Part shown: in pieces, positions 1-8,760 of the stretch
Layout: each line of letters begins with the position of its first letter
Position numbering within the stretch: position 1 is the stretch's first letter
Assembly (NCBI GenBank): GCA_044227095.1
Contig: JBGAFV010000002.1
Coordinates: 613,347-677,346 of the forward strand
Reading direction: 5' to 3'
DNA from: JACMLD01 sp044227095
Lineage (GTDB): Bacteria > Bacteroidota > Bacteroidia > Chitinophagales > Chitinophagaceae
DNA: 64,000 nucleotides
Notes under the pieces: model-generated
Database searches by the model: none
Seen by the model: the letters and a program-made list of their open reading frames with translations, nothing else
Told to the model about the DNA's origin: nothing
Translations under genes and position numbers: made by a program

Positions 1-1
1 G

Positions 2-895
2 CAATACGCGGTGAGAAATGTATTGAAAAGACAGTTTTCCGTATTTAAATACGTTTAATAAATCGCGAAGCATATACATTGCCTGGAAACCGCCTGCACT
101 AATGCGGATTTTGCGTTTTTGTTCATCTTTTATTGAGGCAGAACTGGCTTCTTCTGCATAAGCGGTGGGTGCATATTTTACAACATATCCTTTCTTTGCA
201 ATGCGGAGAGACAATACAAAATCTTCTATAAGCACCCCTTCTTCTATAGCTTCGTATAAATCTGTACGCACAGAAAACAACTCTCCTGCAGCGCCTACAA
301 CACTATAAAAATCCGAATCTTGTTTTTTCAAGAAAGACTCATATTTCCAATAGAGTCCCTCTCCTGCCGAAGCAGCTTTGGTATTTACAGGCTGATAAAT
401 TTTCTTTTCGCCAGCCACTGCACCAACTTTTGGGTCGGCATAAAACTTAACCAGTTCCCTTACGCATTCTTTATTAAGCACTGTATTGGCATCGCAAAAA
501 ATAACATAGGGTTCTTTTATAAAATTCATCGCCCTGTTCATGGCTGCGGCTTTACCATTTCGTTGTGGCAGGTGTAGCAGTGTAAACTGAGGGTATTTTT
601 TTATGATATCCGGCGTGCTGTCGTTAGAACCGTCGGTTACAAAATAAACACACAATTTCTCTTTGGGATAGTCAAGCGCAAGGGTGTTTTCAATCTTATC
701 CTCAATATAGTCCTGCTCATTATAAGCCGCTATAATAAGTGCAACATCAGGTTCAAAAGCCTCCTTTTTTGGGTCTTTTTTACCTGGTGAAAAAGCCGCT
801 TTTATCCGGTTAAGGATCCAAATAAATATTCCGTAGCCGAGATAAGTATAAAAAACAATAAAAAAGAGCGTCCAAAAAAGTAGTTTAATAATCAT
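2..895 (-). CDS. GT2 family glycosyltransferase, 3' end outside window
   Basis: Transfers a sugar from a nucleotide sugar to a growing polysaccharide or lipid acceptor, probably at the inner membrane. The reading frame starts with ATG at 893-895 and runs open for about 298 codons off the left edge, so the C-terminus is missing. An N-terminal hydrophobic segment (about residues 2-25) anchors it. The GT-A part shows the opening motif IIAAYNEQ, a metal-binding FCDANT segment, and a later acidic pair in GVLIEDFVLSLR followed by a basic QKRKIRIS stretch at the usual QxxRW place. It is divergent from the exopolysaccharide operon, with 562 bp between. The donor and acceptor cannot be told from sequence. 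Confidence 0.85.
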   Translation of the reverse strand, partial: MIIKLLFWTLFFIVFYTYLGYGIFIWILNRIKAAFSPGKKDPKKEAFEPDVALIIAAYNEQDYIEDKIENTLALDYPKEKLCVYFVTDGSNDSTPDIIKKYPQFTLLHLPQRNGKAAAMNRAMNFIKEPYVIFCDANTVLNKECVRELVKFYADPKVGAVAGEKKIYQPVNTKAASAGEGLYWKYESFLKKQDSDFYSVVGAAGELFSVRTDLYEAIEEGVLIEDFVLSLRIAKKGYVVKYAPTAYAEEASSASIKDEQKRKIRISAGGFQAMYMLRDLLNVFKYGKLSFQYISHRVL

Positions 896-1457
896 TTACG
901 GTTGTTTTTACCAGGTTTCACGTAAACGTTTTTAGAAAAGTATTAGTACTGCAAGAAACAAACCTTTGCTGGTAATTTTCGGGAAATAACTATCAAACTA
1001 ACGCTTGTTGTTGCATTTTATTCTAAAAAATTCTAATATTGTGCCATTAGAAGATACCTTTGAAGTACCCAAATGAGTCCCGCAATCCCGTTACTGGTTT
1101 AACAGTACACTTCGCATATCTCCAATAAAACAGGCTGGCTAACCAATTTATAATGTAACACTTAGTAATTTTTGCTAGCTGGCACTACAAAGATTGCTTT
1201 AACGTTAGAGCACCCGAACAGGCAGGTTTTTGATAATCCATACTCTTGAACAACAATTTTCGGTTGCAAACAGCTAAGTTTTCATGATGGCTTTATATAC
1301 CATCAGCTTAATTTATAACAACTTGATTTTAAAAACTGTGACTCGTTTAAGGCGCTTTGCAAATAGCAATATTATCTTTTTTTTTGATTAATTTGCAGCC
1401 CCTTAAGCAGTTGACTTAAACCGCATACCAGATTCTGAAACTGCAAAAAACGCTTCT
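896..1457. other. 562-bp divergent spacer upstream of the exopolysaccharide genes
   Basis: No credible coding frame. The stretch is AT-rich and must contain promoters for both the leftward glycosyltransferase and the rightward wzc-like gene. A near match to the Bacteroidota -7 box (TTAATTTG, 7 of 8 positions) sits at 1388-1395, but I found no well-spaced -33 TTTG, so I do not call a promoter. Confidence 0.4.
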
Positions 1458-3647
1458 ATGGATTTAATGTTTTTTATCAACGCACTGCTACGTAAAAAAT
1501 GGGTTATCATTATATGTACCATTGCCGGTCTTTGCGCTGCACTGCTTTTTACACTTACCAAAAAGAATATGTACCTGTCTGCTGCTACTTATTCTACAGG
1601 TTTTACAATGAAGCAACAGCTTAAACTAACCAGCGACGAAAGCATGAATGTTTTTGAGATTGACCAGCGTTTTAAAAACGTGATAGAAACATTTAAGTCG
1701 CCCGTAGTAATCTCAATGATTTCATACGATTTGTTGCTGCATGATCTTACCGAGAAAATGCCGTACACTACACTAACAGAAAAAGAAAAAATCAAGAAAG
1801 AATATACAGACGTCAATATAGAAAAAGCAAAACAAATATTGATAGAGAAAAAAGCTACCAAAGAAATTTTGAAGGCATACGATCCCGAAGAAAATAAAGT
1901 CTTTCAACTTATACTTCTTTATCAATACGACAACGAATCAATTCTTGACCGCTTAACTGTAGACCGTGCTACCGGAACTGACTATTTGAATATTCTTTAC
2001 AAGTCTGAAAACCCGGAAATGTCTGCATTTGTTGTTAATACCATTGGTAAAGAATTCATTTCATTTTTCAATTCTATTAATGATACAAGAACTGTAGAAT
2101 CTACAGGTAAACTGGATAGCCTTGCCGCAAAAAAGAAAAAAGAAATAGAAGAAAAAACAAAAATACTTTCTGACTTCAAGAAAACATTCAACTCCGTAGA
2201 CATTGGCGCAAGAGGTACAGCTGCCCTTGCTACTGCACAAGATCAGCAATCACAATTATCTGTAGAGCAAACCAAACTTAATGGTCTTAGATCAGATCTA
2301 AGATCGGTTATTCAAAACCTGGCCGCACTGGGCACTATTACAGAAAATGCGCCGGTTAATAATTCAGAATTGGTAAGGCTGCAACAGGAAAACCGTGAGC
2401 TGGCCGTTGAATCGCAAAGAAAAGGCGGAGACCCTGCTATTGAAGCACAGATTGCTGCCAATCAGAAAAAAATAAACCAGCTACAGCCCGGACTTTCTAA
2501 TAGCGCTGAAATGGCAATTAAAAAGAAGAAAAAAGAAGACCTGGAATCCCAGAAAATTATTATTCAGAACAGCATAGATGGTGAGTTGACTACTATCAGT
2601 GCCCTTGAAGCAAACATAAAAAACTACAGTACTGTAGCAAGCAGTGGCGCAGGTATGGATGTTATTGTAAAAGGAAAAGAAGATGAAATAGCCCTGCTCA
2701 CCAAACAATATGAGCAGATGACAGGCGTGCTGCAAAATGCAGAGAATATTAACGTAGCACCTGAAATAAATTTTAAACAAACGCTTAGAGGGCAACCTGC
2801 ACTTAAACCAGAACGCTCTGGCAGAAAAGTTATCATTGCTTTGGGTTCAATTGCAGCATTGATGGTTTCGTCTTTATGGATTATTATTATGGACTTTCTT
2901 GATCAGTCTGTAAGGGCCCCATCAATTTTTAATAAGCTTGTCAACATAAAACTGCTTTCTGTTATCAATAAAGTAGATTTTAAACAAAAAACTGTTGAAG
3001 ATTATTTTGCGATAAACAATGAAGCAAAGTCAGACGGCAGTCCTGATTTAATAGACGACATGCGTAAACTGCGTTTCGAAATTGAATCGAGTGGTAAAAA
3101 GATTATCCTGTTTACAAGCACTAAACCAAGAGAAGGCAAATCAACTATTATTGAAGCCCTTGCCAATAGTTTCAGCCTTGCCAAGAAGAAGGTTTTACTG
3201 ATCGATACAAATTTCACCAATAATACTTTAACAGAAAAGTTTGAAGCCAAACCAATACTTGATCAGTTTATCCTTAACGGAGAACCCAACAGCATGGAAA
3301 AACTGGCGCATGTTAAAAGTACTACGAAAATACCTGACGTTGATATAATCGGCTGCGAAGAAACCCTTTATTCTCCTGACGAAGTACTAAAGAAAAACAA
3401 CCTGCTTGAAAACCTGCAGAAAATCAGCAATAACTATGATTATATATTAATGGAAGGAGCTTCGTTAAACCAGCATGCAGATACAAAAGAACTAATGAAA
3501 TATGCTGATGCGGTGGTGGCTGTTTTTTCTGCAAAATCGGTAATCCGGCAAACAGATAAAGATTCTATCCGCTTTTTAAAAACACAAAAAGAAAAACTGA
3601 TTGGCGGCGTTTTGAATGAAGTAGAGAAAGACAATATAGACATGTAA
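1458..3647 (+). CDS. Wzc-like polysaccharide chain-length/export protein with degenerate BY-kinase domain
   Basis: Inner-membrane polysaccharide co-polymerase that would control chain length and export with the Wzy-like protein downstream. It has an N-terminal Wzz-type membrane segment (about residues 15-33), a long periplasmic coiled-coil region (about 200-440), a second membrane segment (about 457-478) and a cytosolic P-loop domain. Walker A is intact (STKPREGKST, residues 554-563). Walker A' reads LLIDTNF (580-586), with Asn where BY-kinases have the second Asp. The Walker B position reads ILMEGA (663-668), with Glu replacing the usual Asp. The C-terminus has no tyrosine cluster. Fold and role are well supported; autokinase activity is doubtful. 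First gene of the plus-strand cluster. Confidence 0.88.
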   Translation: MDLMFFINALLRKKWVIIICTIAGLCAALLFTLTKKNMYLSAATYSTGFTMKQQLKLTSDESMNVFEIDQRFKNVIETFKSPVVISMISYDLLLHDLTEKMPYTTLTEKEKIKKEYTDVNIEKAKQILIEKKATKEILKAYDPEENKVFQLILLYQYDNESILDRLTVDRATGTDYLNILYKSENPEMSAFVVNTIGKEFISFFNSINDTRTVESTGKLDSLAAKKKKEIEEKTKILSDFKKTFNSVDIGARGTAALATAQDQQSQLSVEQTKLNGLRSDLRSVIQNLAALGTITENAPVNNSELVRLQQENRELAVESQRKGGDPAIEAQIAANQKKINQLQPGLSNSAEMAIKKKKKEDLESQKIIIQNSIDGELTTISALEANIKNYSTVASSGAGMDVIVKGKEDEIALLTKQYEQMTGVLQNAENINVAPEINFKQTLRGQPALKPERSGRKVIIALGSIAALMVSSLWIIIMDFLDQSVRAPSIFNKLVNIKLLSVINKVDFKQKTVEDYFAINNEAKSDGSPDLIDDMRKLRFEIESSGKKIILFTSTKPREGKSTIIEALANSFSLAKKKVLLIDTNFTNNTLTEKFEAKPILDQFILNGEPNSMEKLAHVKSTTKIPDVDIIGCEETLYSPDEVLKKNNLLENLQKISNNYDYILMEGASLNQHADTKELMKYADAVVAVFSAKSVIRQTDKDSIRFLKTQKEKLIGGVLNEVEKDNIDM

Positions 3648-3873
3648 ATTTCAGCTTGCTTTTCCAATATTCCCTGTATTAACCAATCATTAAAATTTGC
3701 TTTTTCAGCAATTAAAAATAAAAACTACCTGAAAGTAGTATTGCGACACGTGAGCTGTAGATTATCTTGTGGCGCAAAATAAAAGTAGGCAAAATAAAAA
3801 GTTGCACTTTAATAATTACAACACATAATCGCTGATAACTGTAACGCTGTTTTATTAAACCCTCCTAAAACTG

Positions 3874-5004
3874 ATGAAATTGTTCAAAGATTTATTCAAT
3901 GCAAAGTACATACTGGAAAGTAAGCGCTATGCATGGATTGATTACATCAGGGGCATTTGCATTATTCTTGTATGTTACAGGCATTGTTTCGACGGGTTGA
4001 AAGGTGCTGGCGAACCCATGGGCGATTTCCCAGTTTTGCAATTGCTGAACACTTTCTTTTACAGCTTCAGGATGCCATTGTTTTTTATTGTTTCAGGCTT
4101 GTTTGTGTCATATAGCCTCAGAAAAAAAAGCCTGGGCGAATATATAAACAGCAGGTTTCGTATTGTTTTTTACCCACTAATGATATGGGGCTCTATACAG
4201 ATTACCCTGCAAATAATTTTTAAAAAATATGTAAATGGTAATCCTGCTTTTTCTGATTACATCGATCTCATTATTTTTCCAAGAAACCCTGGCAACAACC
4301 AGCAATTCTGGTATTTGAATGCCTTGTTTTTTGTTGGTGTATTTTATGCAGTATTTAAAGAAGTTTTTCATTTTAAATTAAAGCAGCAAGTCATTCTAAG
4401 CTTTGCTTTCTATGCACTAGCAGCTTATCTTAATTACAGGGATATCAATTTTTATATTTTCCCCGATATTTTTCATTACTACATTTATTTCTGTGTGGGA
4501 GACATTATTTCAAGCATTATTTTCAAAAAAGAAACAACTGATAAAATATTGTCGCCGAAATGGATGGTTACATCAGCCATTGTTTTTTTTACGCTCCAGA
4601 GCATTTTTACGTTAATCAGCATGAAGCATGAAACCGACAATTACATTTATAACAAAATGATGTATCTGCTTCTGCCTATTGCATTAAGTGGTTGTTTTTT
4701 TATGATACAAATTGGGAAACTGCTGGAGAAAAAAAATATTTTAAAATGGTTACGTGTAGTTGGGTATCATTCGTTGTATATCTACCTCATGCACATTATG
4801 CTTATTGCTGGCGTACGCTTGATAATGATACATATCTTTCATGTTAATTACGTTCCGGTAATGATGCTTGTTGCAATAGCAACGGGTGTTGTTGTACCGA
4901 TTATTGCATATAACCTGTGCATACGCCTTCATGGATGGTGGCTGTTTTCATTAAAAAAACCAGAAGCTGAAATAAATTATTATTCTGCAGTAAAACCTGT
5001 ATAA
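3874..5004 (+). CDS. acyltransferase family 3 (OafA-like) membrane protein
   Basis: An integral membrane acyltransferase, likely adding acetyl or a related acyl group to the exopolysaccharide or its lipid-linked repeat unit. The start of the family domain is clear: YAWIDYIRGICIILVCYRHC (about residues 18-37), containing the conserved Arg/His of TM1, followed by MPLFFIVSGLFVSY (about 69-82). About ten hydrophobic segments follow, and at 376 residues it has the normal length without the periplasmic SGNH extension found in some relatives. It sits 226 bp after the Wzc-like gene and 31 bp before the glycosyltransferase. The acyl donor and target sugar are unknown. Confidence 0.88.
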   Translation: MKLFKDLFNAKYILESKRYAWIDYIRGICIILVCYRHCFDGLKGAGEPMGDFPVLQLLNTFFYSFRMPLFFIVSGLFVSYSLRKKSLGEYINSRFRIVFYPLMIWGSIQITLQIIFKKYVNGNPAFSDYIDLIIFPRNPGNNQQFWYLNALFFVGVFYAVFKEVFHFKLKQQVILSFAFYALAAYLNYRDINFYIFPDIFHYYIYFCVGDIISSIIFKKETTDKILSPKWMVTSAIVFFTLQSIFTLISMKHETDNYIYNKMMYLLLPIALSGCFFMIQIGKLLEKKNILKWLRVVGYHSLYIYLMHIMLIAGVRLIMIHIFHVNYVPVMMLVAIATGVVVPIIAYNLCIRLHGWWLFSLKKPEAEINYYSAVKPV

Positions 5005-5035
5005 AACAAAAACCCCTGCAAAATTTTTGCACCTT

Positions 5036-6256
5036 ATGGAACATCATTTTATCAGTAACCGGGATATCGTTATGTTCAGTTTTCAATCCTGGGATACTGA
5101 AATAGGCAGCAATTTTAAAGATATGGCCATTGAACTGGCCAAAAAAAACAGGGTGCTTTTTGTAAACCGTGTGCTGGACAGGACAAGCCTTCGCAAAAAC
5201 AAAAATGATAACGCTACCAAAGCAAGGCTTGCAAGTATAAAAGATGGCTCGGGCGAAATAGAACAGGTGGCCCCCAATATTTGGGTACAAAACCCCAGGG
5301 TAATAGCAGAATCCATCAACAGAATTCCATTTGCGGCTATACATGACTGGTTGAATAAAATAAACGGGATTAAGCTGGCCAAAGAAATTAATAAAGCCAT
5401 CAACCATCTGGGTTTTAATAACGTAATACTGATTAACGATAACGACTTTATACGCGGCATTCATCTTAAAGAAGTAATTCCCTGCAGCGAATATATTTTC
5501 TATATACGCGACTATATGCTGGGTGTTGGTTTCTTTAAAAAACATGGGCCAAGACTTGAAAAAAGAATGATGCAAAGAGCAGATATGGTGGTGGCAAACT
5601 CTACATACCTCGCCGATTATGCACGAAAAAACAACCCCAATAGTTTTTATATTGGACAAGGTTGCGATTTTTCTCAATTCCTGAATGTGGATACAACAGT
5701 GCCGGAAGATCTCAAAAATATAAATCATCCGCTTATTGGTTATACTGGTTTTGTAAGTGCATGGCGGATCGATTTGGATATTATTAAACACATTGCCGAA
5801 AGCTTTCCCAACTGCAATGTTATATTGGTAGGACCGGTAGACTGGATGTTTAAAAAAGAATCGCTAAGTCATTTAAAAAACGTTCATTTTCTTGGCAGCA
5901 AGCCACCTGCTTTACTGGCATCTTATCTTCACCAGTTTGATATTTGCATAAACCCGCAAATCTTAAACGAAGTAACAAGAGGTAATTATCCAAGAAAAGC
6001 AGACGAGTACCTGGCAATGGGCAAACCGTTGGTAGCCACCGCAACAGATGCTATGAAAATGTTTGAGCCTTACTGTTTTTTATGCAAAGACAAAGAGGAG
6101 TATGCGGAAAAAACAGGCTATATCATCAGCAACCCTGAAATAGTTAATAGCGACACAATAAAACAGCAGCGAAAAGAGTTTGCTTTATCACATACGTGGG
6201 AAGACAGTATTGGCATGCTGGGCGACGCTTATTATTCAGTACAAAAAAACAAGTAG
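5036..6256 (+). CDS. GT-B (GT4-like) glycosyltransferase
   Basis: Cytosolic sugar transferase for exopolysaccharide assembly. The frame extends upstream to a TTG at 5027, but ATG at 5036 (MEHHFISNRD) is the better start. The N-terminal half has acceptor-domain features (FSFQSWDTEIGSNF; DYMLGVGFFKKHGPRLE). The C-terminal half has the nucleotide-sugar binding pattern LIGYTGFVSAWRIDLD, VILVGPVDW, a YLHQFDICINP segment and GNYPRKADEYLAMGKPLVAT, where Lys and Glu contact the donor. The length of about 406 residues fits the family. It is followed after 5 bp by a 33-codon frame, suggesting one transcript. Specificity is not predictable. Confidence 0.85.
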   Translation: MEHHFISNRDIVMFSFQSWDTEIGSNFKDMAIELAKKNRVLFVNRVLDRTSLRKNKNDNATKARLASIKDGSGEIEQVAPNIWVQNPRVIAESINRIPFAAIHDWLNKINGIKLAKEINKAINHLGFNNVILINDNDFIRGIHLKEVIPCSEYIFYIRDYMLGVGFFKKHGPRLEKRMMQRADMVVANSTYLADYARKNNPNSFYIGQGCDFSQFLNVDTTVPEDLKNINHPLIGYTGFVSAWRIDLDIIKHIAESFPNCNVILVGPVDWMFKKESLSHLKNVHFLGSKPPALLASYLHQFDICINPQILNEVTRGNYPRKADEYLAMGKPLVATATDAMKMFEPYCFLCKDKEEYAEKTGYIISNPEIVNSDTIKQQRKEFALSHTWEDSIGMLGDAYYSVQKNK

Positions 6257-6261
6257 AAACC

Positions 6262-6363
6262 ATGAGCGAACAATCATCAGAAAACAAGGTGTTGCGGGTA
6301 GCAGCCACACTTTTTTTACTGGCGTTTTGCGCTTTTATGTTTTATAAATTTATGTTTGATTGA
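6262..6363 (+). CDS. putative 33-residue single-span membrane peptide
   Basis: A short frame starts with ATG five bases after the glycosyltransferase stop and ends in TGA at 6361-6363. The product has a polar N-terminus (MSEQSSENKVLR) followed by one hydrophobic span of about 20 residues (from VAATLFLLAF) and a short FMFD end. The position inside a co-directional operon, the tight spacing and the clean membrane-segment design argue that it is translated. The short length means chance cannot be excluded. I recognise no family; a small partner of the neighbouring polymerase or glycosyltransferase is a guess from position. Confidence 0.45.
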   Translation: MSEQSSENKVLRVAATLFLLAFCAFMFYKFMFD

Positions 6364-6432
6364 TTCTTTTGTAAAAAATGCAGTTCGCCAATACAGGCAG
6401 CAGCAAAAAAATAAACAAGGCCTGATTAGCTA

Positions 6433-7944
6433 ATGTCTTATTCAAATAAAAATAATTCCATTACAAGAGACTCCTGGTTAAAAGAAGTATTTTTTACCAG
6501 GAGGATGAATTCTGTTCCGGGATGGATTGTTATGGCATTGGTTGGCATTGGTCTGGCATATGCAGGTAATGAATACGGGTCTAAAGTACCTGTTATGATT
6601 GCTGCGGCACCAGCAGGATTTTTATTTGTGATGGCATGCTTCTATTACCCTGAATTTGCGTACTACGCTTTTTTTGCTTCCATTTTTATTTTTACACTAC
6701 CCTATCGTCTTATTGGTGTTAATATTCCACTCGGCCCGGCCATTGAAGGGCTTGGCTATTTATCTGCATTATCTGTTATTGCATCGCAATACCGCAGGCG
6801 CACCAGCAGTAAAGATTTTTGGAGAACGCCCATTTCCTTAATGTTTCTTTTACTTTTTGTGTTTATGCTACTAGAAGCATTCAATCCTGAAGTTGGTGGC
6901 CAGGGCCGTGAGGGTTGGTTCAATTTTGTAAGAAAACAAATCCTGTTTGTTATATTTTATTACATCAGCTTTCTAATGCTTGATTCCATTGAAAAGATCA
7001 GGCGTTTTGTAAAGATTTGGATCCTGATGCTAATAGTACTGGCAGTATGGGGCATTAAACAACAATATTTTGGCTTTAGTGCACCCGAGATGGCGTGGAT
7101 AAATAGCGACCCAGCTATTGCCGGCCTGCTCTTCCAGGGCGGTGTATTCAGAAAATTTTCTTTATTACCAGACCCAGCAGCATTTGGTGTAATGGCTACA
7201 TGCGGCGCACTATTTACACTGGTGCTGGCCATACGTTCCCCCGTTAAGAAAAACAGGAAGAAGCTTTACGTTATTAGTTTTATCATGATACTCGTGTCCA
7301 GTTACTCTGGCACACGTACCTGCAATGTTATGCTTATTGCAGGATTGCTTTTTTACATACTGTTTACGCTTAACGAAAGAAGAAGCGTTATTGTATTATT
7401 AACTTCAATAGGGCTGGGCATATTTATTTTATTTGGGCCATTAAGGTATACACCACTGGTATACAGGATTAGCACCACTTTCAACGGAAGCAAAGATGCA
7501 TCCAATATGGTAAGGGATATTAACCGCAGAAATATCCAACCTTATGTTTATGTTCATCCTTTAGGTGGTGGCTTAAACACTTGTGGTGAAGAAGGCAGGC
7601 GGTTTTACCCCGGGCACAGGCTTGCAGGTTATCCGCCAGACAGTGGTTACATGAAAATTATGCTTGAACAGGGTTGGGTAGGATTAGCGTTGAATCTCAT
7701 TTTTTACTTCATTATATTGCAACGTGGCATGAGTGGTTTTTACGATTCGCGGAGAACAGAAATCAAAAACCTTTACATGGCTTTTACGGTTGCCTTCTTT
7801 TCTATTACAGTAGGCCAGTATTCGCAACTGGCCATATCGCAATATCCAATGTACCTCTATTACATTGTTACTTTAGTAATTTTATATAAATTGAAAGAAT
7901 ATGATACCACAAAACCTGAAGATCATGAACAGTCTTTTGCTTAA
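6433..7944 (+). CDS. O-antigen ligase/polymerase-like (Wzy-type) membrane protein
   Basis: A polytopic inner-membrane protein of 503 residues with about ten to twelve hydrophobic segments, consistent with polymerisation of lipid-linked repeat units or ligation of finished glycan. The family signature region is the large periplasmic loop followed by the Wzy_C core: VHPLGGGLNTCGEE with several Arg and His residues, then SGYMKIMLEQGWVGLALN, which matches the usual G-x-x-E-x-G-x-x-G pattern. It overlaps the longest frame of the next gene, so the two are probably co-transcribed. Polymerase and ligase cannot be told apart by sequence alone; position in an exopolysaccharide operon favours polymerase. 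Confidence 0.85.
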   Translation: MSYSNKNNSITRDSWLKEVFFTRRMNSVPGWIVMALVGIGLAYAGNEYGSKVPVMIAAAPAGFLFVMACFYYPEFAYYAFFASIFIFTLPYRLIGVNIPLGPAIEGLGYLSALSVIASQYRRRTSSKDFWRTPISLMFLLLFVFMLLEAFNPEVGGQGREGWFNFVRKQILFVIFYYISFLMLDSIEKIRRFVKIWILMLIVLAVWGIKQQYFGFSAPEMAWINSDPAIAGLLFQGGVFRKFSLLPDPAAFGVMATCGALFTLVLAIRSPVKKNRKKLYVISFIMILVSSYSGTRTCNVMLIAGLLFYILFTLNERRSVIVLLTSIGLGIFILFGPLRYTPLVYRISTTFNGSKDASNMVRDINRRNIQPYVYVHPLGGGLNTCGEEGRRFYPGHRLAGYPPDSGYMKIMLEQGWVGLALNLIFYFIILQRGMSGFYDSRRTEIKNLYMAFTVAFFSITVGQYSQLAISQYPMYLYYIVTLVILYKLKEYDTTKPEDHEQSFA

Positions 7945-8671
7945 CTATAAAAAGGCATGCACTATTGTTATGCTTTTTTGTGGTACTGTAGCATGTGCAC
8001 AGGTACCCCCTAAGACGCAGCCACAACAAGCACCTTCATCTGTAAGAAGGGCCGATAAAACATTTGACGTGCGTGAAAAGCTGGTACAGCTTGCCATGCA
8101 AAACCCTACTTACGAAATAGCAGATCGCCGCGTAAGCATTGCCAGTTACCAGGTAAAAAAAGCAAAAGGAAGCTGGCTTAGCATCATTACAGTTCAGGGC
8201 AACCTTAACGAATTTGCGTTTAAAGGAGCTCAAACTGTAAATGGAATTACAACAAACCCTTCTACTTATTATCCAAAATACAATATTGGCGCAAGCATAC
8301 CATTTGATATTTTCAGTAGCAAAAAGAACGACACCAAAATAGCCAAAGAAAATTATGGCATTGCACAGGCAGAAAAGAACCAGCGCTTCCGCGAAATAAA
8401 AGCACTGGTGCTTACCAAATATGAAGACTACCTGCTTAGCCAGCAAAAACTTGAATTTCAGAGCCAGATAACCCAGGATGCACGTACCTCTTACCTTGCT
8501 TCTGAAAAAGATTTCCAGGAAGGCGCTATTAAACAGGATGATTATAACAAAAGCTACAGGTCTTATACAGACGAAAAAATAAGACAAGCTGAATACCTGC
8601 GCAATTACAATGTAATTAAGCTGGAACTGGAATCTATGATTGGCATTTCAATGGATGAATTGCTGAAATAG
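7925..8671 (+). CDS. half-length TolC-like outer membrane protein
   Basis: Resembles one repeat of the outer-membrane efflux (OEP/TolC) family. The longest frame begins at 7901, but ATG at 7925 gives a proper signal peptide (MNSLLLNYKKACTIVMLFCG then CAQ) and a 20-bp overlap with the preceding gene. The mature part has a helix (VREKLVQLAMQNPTYEIADR), two amphipathic beta segments (ITVQGNLNEFAF and YNIGASIPFDIFSS) and a long paired helix region (about 130-240), ending in the usual GISMDELL-like end of an OEP repeat. Typical TolC proteins are 420-500 residues with two such repeats; this has one in about 248. There is no frameshifted second half downstream. It may be the export channel of this locus in place of a Wza-type protein (inference). 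Confidence 0.75.
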   Translation: MNSLLLNYKKACTIVMLFCGTVACAQVPPKTQPQQAPSSVRRADKTFDVREKLVQLAMQNPTYEIADRRVSIASYQVKKAKGSWLSIITVQGNLNEFAFKGAQTVNGITTNPSTYYPKYNIGASIPFDIFSSKKNDTKIAKENYGIAQAEKNQRFREIKALVLTKYEDYLLSQQKLEFQSQITQDARTSYLASEKDFQEGAIKQDDYNKSYRSYTDEKIRQAEYLRNYNVIKLELESMIGISMDELLK

Positions 8672-8760
8672 ATTCTATACCTGTTTCCACAAAATGTAAA
8701 ATTCTTTTCCGTCTATTTTAATATACGGGGCAACCTTATTTTTTCTCTTATTACTGCACA

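Noticed and set aside
4901..5791. 296-codon antisense frame across the GT-B glycosyltransferase
   Set aside because: Cys/His-rich translation typical of the complement of an AT-rich gene; the plus-strand frame has full family motifs.
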